From: Bacillota bacterium
GTDB taxonomy: Bacteria > Bacillota > Clostridia > Acetivibrionales > DSM-1351
Reading direction: 5' to 3'
Assembly: GCA_023391425.1 (NCBI GenBank)
Contig: JAEWAX010000124.1
Coordinates: 1-10,805, forward strand
Length of the DNA stretch: 10,805 bases
In this document: one piece after another, positions 5,613 to 10,805 of the stretch
Layout of the letters: every line of letters starts with the position of its first letter
How positions within the stretch are numbered: the stretch's first letter is position 1
Program-made: the position numbers and the translations under genes
The notes under the pieces: generated by a model
What the model saw: only the letters and a program-made list of their open reading frames with translations
Told to the model about the DNA's origin: nothing
The model's database searches: none

Positions 5613-6083
5613 TTAGCTATGGATATTTTGTGCTCCTTTATGCTGTAATGAATTGCTTACAAACTGTTTCTCATTATCTTCACATTTTATTAAAATTACA
5701 GAGTTACCAGAATCAACAACTCTTTTAATTTCATCGCTCTCTTTTTTAGGAACACCCCATTGCGACAATACTCTATTCATTTCACCACCAAAATTACCAC
5801 CTATTACACCCGGAAGTGCTCCTCCTGTAAAAAACTGGCCACCACCTTGTAGCATAAACGAGGCTAAACCGATTGGTACTCCACCATATCCCAAGCTATC
5901 TCCATTATAAGACATATCTGATATATCGTCTGCGTTTATCAAAGTTTCAGTCTTTCCGATGTCTTCCTCTTCATTATTTCGACCCATTACCGAAATATCA
6001 CCCTTAAAGCCTTTTTGGCGAAGGTATTCCGCTGCTTCTAGAGCTTGTTGCCTGCTGACAAAATATCCTGAAATTATCTCCAT
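5613..6083 (-). CDS. General-stress-type protein (YflT/GSP17M-like) with glycine-rich middle
   Basis: A small 156-aa soluble protein. Residues 1 to about 35 form an alpha/beta segment (GYFVSRQQALEAAEYLRQKG) of the type found at the start of YflT/general stress protein 17M relatives. Next come an acidic linker (EEEDIGKTE) and a glycine-rich, weakly hydrophobic stretch at about 65-100 (GGVPIGLAS, GGGQFFTGGALPGVIGGNFGG). The C-terminal half (VPKKESDEIKRVVDSGNSVI) looks like a second alpha/beta segment. The family is linked to stress responses, but its molecular role is unknown. The start is ATG at 6083 with GAGGAG (6092-6097) 8 nt upstream. It is followed by its own strong terminator, so it is probably monocistronic. 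The family assignment is by resemblance only. Confidence 0.6.
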   Translation of the reverse strand: MEIISGYFVSRQQALEAAEYLRQKGFKGDISVMGRNNEEEDIGKTETLINADDISDMSYNGDSLGYGGVPIGLASFMLQGGGQFFTGGALPGVIGGNFGGEMNRVLSQWGVPKKESDEIKRVVDSGNSVILIKCEDNEKQFVSNSLQHKGAQNIHS

Positions 6084-6235
6084 TACGTCAACTCCTCATA
6101 TAATATCCTTATCTATGGATTCTATTTTTATTATTTCCCTCTTTTTTATAAAATTACAGGGATAATATACCTTAAAATCTTTCAATAAAGATGATTGAGG
6201 CGGAAAAATGTGATGTTTGATAGAGGTATATGTTT

Positions 6236-6613
6236 TCATACTTTCTTTGCCCTATTTGAAAAAAAAGAGTATAGGGTAAGAATTATTGTTATAACTGTAA
6301 GTACTGAAAACATTATTGTCATTTGTAAGCCACCATCTTGTGAATAGTATCCATTTGCCCCAAGCAATGAATATAAAAGCATACCCATAGAAAACATATG
6401 TAGCTTTGTCGCCCAATATTTATTTTTCAGCAGTCCAAATCCACCAATAATTAGTAATAATGAAGTAGTAAACTCATCAACCAGGTGAAAAGTAATATCA
6501 ATCGGTCTAGTAGATAACTCAATTATTTGACCTGACAAATAAAGCATCACCCATAATCCAATCATACAAGCCCCAACAAAAACAGAATAAAATGCACTTA
6601 TTTTCTTCATCAT
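6236..6613 (-). CDS. Small four-helix membrane protein, unidentified
   Basis: A 125-aa protein with four predicted membrane helices at about residues 8-27, 45-62, 70-87 and 94-117, and a short basic C-terminal tail (NRAKKV). I do not recognise the family with confidence; the length and four-helix layout recall DoxX-like or other small membrane proteins. Two adjacent ATG codons (6613 and 6610) could start it; GAGG lies upstream. It begins 35 nt after the TetR gene's stop, so both are probably one operon and it may be the repressor's regulated target. There is no clear terminator: only a short ATCTTT/AAAGAT stem lies downstream. Confidence 0.7.
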   Translation of the reverse strand: MMKKISAFYSVFVGACMIGLWVMLYLSGQIIELSTRPIDITFHLVDEFTTSLLLIIGGFGLLKNKYWATKLHMFSMGMLLYSLLGANGYYSQDGGLQMTIMFSVLTVITIILTLYSFFSNRAKKV

Positions 6614-6648
6614 AATACCTATTCCTCTCTTTCTCTTTTTTACATAAT

Positions 6649-7248
6649 TTAATCCTTCGACTCCTTGATGTTATTTAATACACCATATAAACATACTCTA
6701 ATAATATTTTTCAAATGCATATCAAGACCTTCAATCGGCTTATTCAAGCAGAACCACTCTAAAATTTCGTAGAATAAGGTATTATTTAATACCCTAATCT
6801 TTAGCTCCATACACTCCTCTCCCAAGCTACTATAATCTATGGAGCCTGATATGACATCTTTTAATATTTGTTTGAAATCAAACTTGCTCTCTGTATTTAA
6901 TACTTTACTCATCTGCATTATCTCTCTTAAAAAACTAACAAATAGACCCTGTTCTTGCTTGATTATAGAAACAAGTATATCAATTAAGGTAAATAGACTA
7001 TCTTGTATGCTTTTCCCAGCGTTAGCAAGACTCTTGCCATCCATCTGATGAAACTGTTGTTCTGACCAACACATTAGAATATCCTTCTTAGATGAGAAAA
7101 AGTTATAGAATGTCCCCTTTGCAACGCCTACCTTTTTTGTAATCTCATCAACTGATACTTTGTCATAACCTTTCTCTTTAAATAAAGCTATAGCTGTATT
7201 AAGAATAACTTCCTTTACTTGCTCTCTTTGCTGTTTATATAGTGACAT
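6649..7248 (-). CDS. TetR/AcrR-family transcriptional repressor
   Basis: A 199-aa regulator. The N-terminal TetR DNA-binding domain spans about residues 10-58: helix ILNTAIALFKEKGYDKVSV, then the HTH with EITKKVGVAKGTFYNFF and the family's terminal SSKKDIL. The C-terminal portion (about 60-199) is the helical ligand and dimerisation domain and is not conserved enough to predict the effector. ATG at 7248 is preceded by AGGAGAG (7255-7261) with a 6-nt spacer. A consensus promoter and a 16-bp dyad lie upstream, which suggests autoregulation. The downstream partner is a four-helix membrane protein. The arsenic operon terminator separates it from acr3, so it is unlikely to be the arsenic regulator. 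Confidence 0.92.
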   Translation of the reverse strand: MSLYKQQREQVKEVILNTAIALFKEKGYDKVSVDEITKKVGVAKGTFYNFFSSKKDILMCWSEQQFHQMDGKSLANAGKSIQDSLFTLIDILVSIIKQEQGLFVSFLREIMQMSKVLNTESKFDFKQILKDVISGSIDYSSLGEECMELKIRVLNNTLFYEILEWFCLNKPIEGLDMHLKNIIRVCLYGVLNNIKESKD

Positions 7249-7301
7249 TTGTTTCTCTCCTAGATGTTTTTATATTAATCCTTTTGTGACTTTATCCATT
7301 T

Positions 7302-7317
7302 TATGACCACAGTCATA
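7302..7317. promoter_or_regulatory. Candidate TetR operator
   Basis: TATGAC-CACA-GTCATA is a perfect 16-bp dyad with 6-bp arms. It abuts and overlaps by one base the -10 box of the tetR promoter and covers the expected transcription start. This is the usual position and half-site spacing for autorepression by a TetR-family dimer. The link to this particular repressor is inferred from position. Confidence 0.6.
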
Positions 7318-7345
7318 TTTTAACATGCCTTCTGCAATATTTCAA
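7317..7345 (-). promoter_or_regulatory. Promoter of the tetR-membrane protein operon
   Basis: On the minus strand, TTGAAA (7340-7345) and TAAAAT (7317-7322) are separated by exactly 17 bp. A TG sits one base before the -10 (TGT-TAAAAT), an extended -10 feature. Transcription would start near 7310, inside the dyad at 7302-7317. Confidence 0.7.
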
Positions 7346-7362
7346 CTTTTTTTAAAGACATA

Positions 7363-7400
7363 AAAGCCATATTTGCTGTTTTCTCAACAAATATGGCTTT
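7363..7400 (-). terminator. Terminator of the arsenic operon
   Basis: AAAGCCATATTTG (7363-7375) and CAAATATGGCTTT (7388-7400) pair perfectly over 13 bp around a 12-nt loop. On the minus strand the stem begins 13 nt after the acr3 stop and ends in a T-rich tail (TTTTATGTCTTT). It isolates the operon from the tetR promoter. Confidence 0.85.
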
Positions 7401-7413
7401 GTAAATCAATTTC

Positions 7414-8493
7414 TTATGCTTTCACCCTTTTAGGAACACCGTTGTCATTAAAAAATTTACGATTAAAAAGCAGCGCCGAATTTACCAATGCAATCATAAC
7501 TGGCACCTCTACCAAAGGGCCTATAACTGCAGTAAAGGCGACATCGGAGGAAATTCCGAAAACGGCTACAGCAACTGCAATTGCCAGTTCAAAATTGTTA
7601 CTTGCTGCTGTGAAGGATAAGGTTACTGTCTGATCATATTTAAACCCACCGCGATAAGACATATAAAAGCTGACAAAAAACATAATTGCGAAATAAATTA
7701 ATAGTGGTATTGCAATTCTAATAACATCAATTGGGTTTTCAATAATTTGCTCACCCTTTGTAATAAACATAATAACTATCGTATACAGTAAAGCTATTAG
7801 CGCCAGAGGGGAGATTTTCTGAATAAATACTTTTTCATACCACTCTTTTGTTTTGACTCTCACTAGTGTAAATCTTGTTAAAAAACCTGCTGTAAAAGGA
7901 ATACCCAAATAAATAAGTACACTTTTTGCTACTTCCAACATTGATACCTCTACAATTTGTCCTCCCCAAGAAAGTCCTAACCATTTAGGTAATAGTGTCG
8001 CAAAGAAATATATATAAACAGCATAAAAAAGTATCTGAAAAATTGAGTTTAGAGCTACCAACGCAGCACAATATTCATTGTCACCCTTTGCAAGTGTATT
8101 CCAGACGATAACCATAGCAATACAACGAGCAAGGCCAATTATTATAAGACCTATTGCAAAACCAGGCCTATCACGAAGGAATAATATTGCTAACCCAAAC
8201 ATTAAGATTGGCCCCATTATCCAATTCTGAATTAATGAAAATGAAAATACCTTTTTATTTTGAAAAACTTTTCCTATCTCTTCATATTTTACTTTTGCAA
8301 GTGGGGGATACATCATTATTATTAGACCAATTGCAATAGGCCATGATATTGTTCCAGTGCTGAATTCCCCTAGTGATTTTGCCATATTCGGAAATAGATA
8401 TCCTCCTAGCACCCCAACAGCCATTGCAATAAATATCCAAAGTGTTAAGTATCTGTCCAAAAATGACAACTTAGCCCTCTTTTCCTCTTCCAT
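7414..8493 (-). CDS. acr3: Acr3-family arsenite efflux permease
   Basis: A 359-aa polytopic membrane protein of the Acr3 (BART superfamily) arsenite exporters, expected to have ten helices. Recognisable blocks include SWPIAIGLIIMMYPPLAKV near the start of the second helix, LIQNWIMGPILMF, GLARCIAMVIVWN and SFTAASNNFELAIAVAVA. The cysteine essential for arsenite export in Acr3 proteins is present (C124 in GLARC), as is the conserved acidic residue E302 in the NNFELAIA helix. The protein exports As(III), possibly also Sb(III), across the cytoplasmic membrane. It works on the proton motive force in other bacteria; the linked arsA suggests a possible ATP-driven mode here. ATG at 8493 is preceded by GGAGGGG. 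A 94-nt gap separates it from arsA, and a strong terminator follows. Confidence 0.95.
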   Translation of the reverse strand: MEEEKRAKLSFLDRYLTLWIFIAMAVGVLGGYLFPNMAKSLGEFSTGTISWPIAIGLIIMMYPPLAKVKYEEIGKVFQNKKVFSFSLIQNWIMGPILMFGLAILFLRDRPGFAIGLIIIGLARCIAMVIVWNTLAKGDNEYCAALVALNSIFQILFYAVYIYFFATLLPKWLGLSWGGQIVEVSMLEVAKSVLIYLGIPFTAGFLTRFTLVRVKTKEWYEKVFIQKISPLALIALLYTIVIMFITKGEQIIENPIDVIRIAIPLLIYFAIMFFVSFYMSYRGGFKYDQTVTLSFTAASNNFELAIAVAVAVFGISSDVAFTAVIGPLVEVPVMIALVNSALLFNRKFFNDNGVPKRVKA

Positions 8494-8587
8494 TTAGCCC
8501 CTCCATTCTTACTAATGCTGAAGTAATAAGAGTAATACCAAATACAATATACTTCAACAACGCCACTTTAAATATTTAAATTTTATT

Positions 8588-10330
8588 TTATAAAACTATA
8601 TTTTGAATTGACGCATCCTTAAGCCATGGTATTACTACGAAATTGTTATTACTTATGTTTGAAACCTCCTCAAGCCATTGTTTTTCGGCCTCGGCGCGCG
8701 CAAAGAGCATAGTATCCTTAGTATCAGCCATTGAAAGGCATTGATTAACTACCCACCATTTATTATTTATTCCTGCCCTACTCAAGTCATCACGAAGTCT
8801 TTGTGCTTCAAAAACAGGTGTAGCTTCAGGCAACGTAACAATTATAACCTCTGTTTGACTATCATCTCTAAGTCTAGGTAAAAGTCTCTGAACAGAAATA
8901 GGAGTCTCGCCCTTTGTTCTTTGAACCTCTCGATGATAGCTTTGTGTAGAATCAAGCAATAAAAGTGTATGGCCAGTCGGCGCAGTATCAATAACCACAA
9001 CCTGGTTTTCAGCCTTGTCAACAATTTGCGCAAATGCTCTGAATACTGCAATTTCCTGTGTACAAGGTGATCGCAAATCCTCTTCCACATAGGCAATATC
9101 GTCTTCACTCATGGTTTCTCGCGCCTTACTTAGCACCTCATTTTGATAATTTAGTAGCTCTTGCTTTTCATCAATTTTGCTGAGCGTTATATTCTCATTA
9201 CCTTCAATTACATACTTGAGATGATTTGCTGGGTCAGTTGACGTCAAGTGTACTTTTATACCTTTTTTAGCGAGAGTTAGTGCGATAGTGGCTGCAATAG
9301 TTGTCTTGCCAACACCTCCCTTTCCCATCGTGAAAATAACCTTCTTACCAGCTGTGTAAATATCGTCAATTAATGTATCAATTTGTTTTAATTCAAGTGC
9401 TTTAGTACCGAAAATATCACTTTTATATTCGTCACGTATGAAAAAATCTCTAATCTTTTCAATTCCTAAAATATTATAGGAACGAAGTGGAAGTGTGTAA
9501 GTTTTAATCTTTTTTAAACCTTTTGGAACATTTTCTAATGCGTATAGTTGTTTATCTAATATTTGCTTTGACAGATTATCAGATGCTTCACCAAGCACTC
9601 CATTTATAATTAGTAATTGGTTATTTATACCTAATTCACTGAGTTCAAGGCTTGAACGTTCTGCCTCAAGCAAAGGAGTTTCCTCAGGTCTTGAAACCAA
9701 TACAAGAGTTGTTTTACCACTATCTGATAGGTTTTGAACAGCATGCTTATATATGTCTTTTTTAGCTTCAAGCCCTGCAAGCTGCCCTAAACAAGATGCA
9801 CCATGAGTGCTTTCGCTGATAAAATTGCTCCAAGCAGACGGCAGCTGCAACATACGAAGTGTATGCCCTGTTGGTGCAGTATCAAAAATGATATAGTCAT
9901 ACTTATCCTCAGTTGTCTTATCAGTTATAAAGTTTGAGAACTGATCAAAAGCAGCTATTTCAACTGTACATGAGCCAGATAGTTGCTCCTCCATATTTAC
10001 AATTACACTGTCAGGCAATTTTCCTCTATAAGGGGCAACCACCGATTCTCTATATTCTCTAGCAGCTTGCTCAGGGTTTAAGTTTGCAACCACAAGTCCA
10101 GGTACTCCATCAATTGGCATACCTTTGCCGTCAAGTTCTGTATTAAAAACATCCTGTAAATTTGATGCCGGATCAGTGCTAATTAATAGAACTTTCTTGC
10201 CAGCATCTGCTAGACTAACAGCAACTGCACAAGCGGTGGAGGTTTTGCCCACACCACCTTTGCCAGTGAAAAATAAATATTTGGTTAAGCTGATTTTATC
10301 TAAGTCAAAGTTTTCGTAGCTAATCAACAT
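8588..10330 (-). CDS. arsA: Arsenical pump-driving ATPase ArsA
   Basis: A 580-aa two-domain ATPase of the ArsA/Get3 family, of normal length for bacterial ArsA. Each half has a deviant Walker A P-loop GKGGVGKT (residues 23-30 and 336-343) and the signature DTAPTGHTL (about 150-158 and 448-456). The three cysteines that bind As(III)/Sb(III) in E. coli ArsA have counterparts at C121 (SGSCTVE), C180 (GASCLGQ) and C423 (SPCTQE), so allosteric activation by metalloid should be retained. The protein is peripheral, acting on the efflux permease at the membrane. ATG at 10330 is chosen: AAGGGG lies 8 nt before it and arsD stops one base upstream (TAA-T-ATG), consistent with translational coupling. A GTG at 10366 would add 12 residues inside arsD and has no better ribosome site. 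Confidence 0.96.
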   Translation of the reverse strand: MLISYENFDLDKISLTKYLFFTGKGGVGKTSTACAVAVSLADAGKKVLLISTDPASNLQDVFNTELDGKGMPIDGVPGLVVANLNPEQAAREYRESVVAPYRGKLPDSVIVNMEEQLSGSCTVEIAAFDQFSNFITDKTTEDKYDYIIFDTAPTGHTLRMLQLPSAWSNFISESTHGASCLGQLAGLEAKKDIYKHAVQNLSDSGKTTLVLVSRPEETPLLEAERSSLELSELGINNQLLIINGVLGEASDNLSKQILDKQLYALENVPKGLKKIKTYTLPLRSYNILGIEKIRDFFIRDEYKSDIFGTKALELKQIDTLIDDIYTAGKKVIFTMGKGGVGKTTIAATIALTLAKKGIKVHLTSTDPANHLKYVIEGNENITLSKIDEKQELLNYQNEVLSKARETMSEDDIAYVEEDLRSPCTQEIAVFRAFAQIVDKAENQVVVIDTAPTGHTLLLLDSTQSYHREVQRTKGETPISVQRLLPRLRDDSQTEVIIVTLPEATPVFEAQRLRDDLSRAGINNKWWVVNQCLSMADTKDTMLFARAEAEKQWLEEVSNISNNNFVVIPWLKDASIQNIVL

Positions 10331-10331
10331 A

Positions 10332-10694
10332 TTAGCAGCACCCCTTAGTTCCACAACCACAGCCACCTTTTTTTATAACTACTTTGGCTCTTATTTCTGT
10401 GTTTAACCACGCTGAAAGTTCTGCATTAGTAGGATATTCTTTCGTCTTCAAAACTTCGCCATCTCCAAGTGTAACTGGCAAAACCTCTGCTCCTTCTCTT
10501 TGGAGAATTTCACTTATAACCTTGTTTGATATAAAGTCTTGAGGCTCACTTGACAAACCATGTCTCTTGATAAAAATTCCTTTTTCTTTTAGTGTATTTA
10601 TTACAGTCGCAATTCTCATAAGTTCAGGATCAATAGATGGTCCGCAAACTCCTGTAGAACAACACATTGCGGGGTCAAAAATTTCAATTTTCAT
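10332..10694 (-). CDS. arsD: Arsenite metallochaperone ArsD
   Basis: A 120-aa cytosolic homolog of ArsD. The thioredoxin-like domain carries the conserved arsenite-binding cysteines C11, C12 and C17 (AMCCSTGVCG), matching C12/C13/C18 of E. coli ArsD, which pass As(III) to ArsA. The C-terminal tail has further cysteines C112, C114, C119 and C120 (GGCGCGTKGCC), comparable to the vicinal pairs of E. coli ArsD. In E. coli ArsD is also a weak trans-acting repressor. ATG at 10694 has AGGAGAG (10704-10710) 9 nt upstream; that ribosome site adjoins the stop codon of the preceding gene. The stop is directly before arsA. Confidence 0.95.
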   Translation of the reverse strand: MKIEIFDPAMCCSTGVCGPSIDPELMRIATVINTLKEKGIFIKRHGLSSEPQDFISNKVISEILQREGAEVLPVTLGDGEVLKTKEYPTNAELSAWLNTEIRAKVVIKKGGCGCGTKGCC

Positions 10695-10709
10695 AATAAA
10701 AATCTCTCC

Positions 10710-10805
10710 TTATTCACAATAATTTTTATTCTGGCTAAATCGTTCCTTAAGCCTTTCTAAATCCATTTTATATATTTCAATGTTTCTTAAGTTATCATAG
10801 ACCAG
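10710..10805 (-). CDS. 3' end of an unidentified gene upstream of arsD (partial)
   Basis: An open frame runs from the window edge to a TAA at 10710-10712 and gives 31 residues, mostly charged and helical (NLRNIEIYKMDLERLKERF), ending in NYCE. The stop adjoins the arsD ribosome site, so it is very probably the preceding gene of the same operon. Position suggests an ArsR-type regulator or another arsenic gene, but the tail does not let me identify it. Confidence 0.5.
   Translation of the reverse strand: MVYDNLRNIEIYKMDLERLKERFSQNKNYCE

Noticed and set aside
8567..8580. Perfect palindrome TTTAAATATTTAAA between arsA and acr3
   Set aside because: It is composed only of A and T in an AT-rich gap, so chance is likely, and no promoter accompanies it.
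8842..9108. 88-aa minus-strand open frame inside arsA
   Set aside because: Out-of-frame shadow of the well-supported arsA gene.
10331..10366. GTG start adding 12 residues to ArsA
   Set aside because: It lies inside arsD; ATG at 10330 has AAGGGG at good distance and the usual stop-start coupling.

Overview
The window comes from a low-GC, AT-rich Gram-positive chromosome, most likely a Clostridia-type Firmicute. This is inferred from strong AGGAGG-type ribosome binding sites, short AT-rich intergenic gaps, the gene content (Acr3/ArsA/ArsD arsenic operon, PilZ proteins, a CmpB-type membrane protein) and recognisable TTGACA/TATAAT-like promoters. No species can be named from the sequence. Eleven complete protein genes and the 3' end of a twelfth are supported. 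All lie on the minus strand except one membrane-protein gene on the plus strand.

Left part (1-3016): a YgjP-type zinc metallopeptidase follows a metallo-beta-lactamase-fold hydrolase, both on the minus strand. The hydrolase has a near-consensus promoter at 1856-1884. Directly behind that promoter is an array of three nearly identical 110-bp tandem repeats plus a 29-bp partial copy (1902-2260). Each repeat contains a 100-nt inverted-repeat unit that can fold almost end to end, and adjacent units can also pair across a 10-nt linker. Beyond the array, on the plus strand, is a five-helix membrane protein of the CmpB/PF06541 family. It ends at a bidirectional terminator shared with the next gene.

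Middle part (3016-6235): minus-strand genes for an ArsC/Spx-like thioredoxin-fold protein that has lost the family cysteine, a hypoxanthine/uracil-type DNA glycosylase, two paralogous PilZ (cyclic-di-GMP receptor) proteins in tandem, and a small general-stress-type protein. The upstream PilZ gene has a good promoter overlapped by a set of alternating GTATA/TATAC half-sites. A long hairpin terminator ends the stress-protein gene.

Right part (6236-10805): a TetR-family repressor precedes a small four-helix membrane protein. The repressor has a consensus promoter with a 16-bp perfect dyad at the probable transcription start, which suggests autoregulation. Next is an arsenic-resistance operon read leftward: an unidentified upstream gene (only its last 31 codons are visible), arsD (arsenite metallochaperone), arsA (two-domain arsenite-stimulated ATPase) and acr3 (arsenite efflux permease), closed by a strong terminator at 7363-7400. 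ArsD would hand trivalent arsenic or antimony to ArsA. ArsA is known to energise ArsB-type pumps; coupling to Acr3 here is inferred from gene order. The operon promoter and any ArsR regulator lie outside the window or in the truncated upstream gene.

The feature least explained by known gene families is the structured tandem array at 1902-2260.
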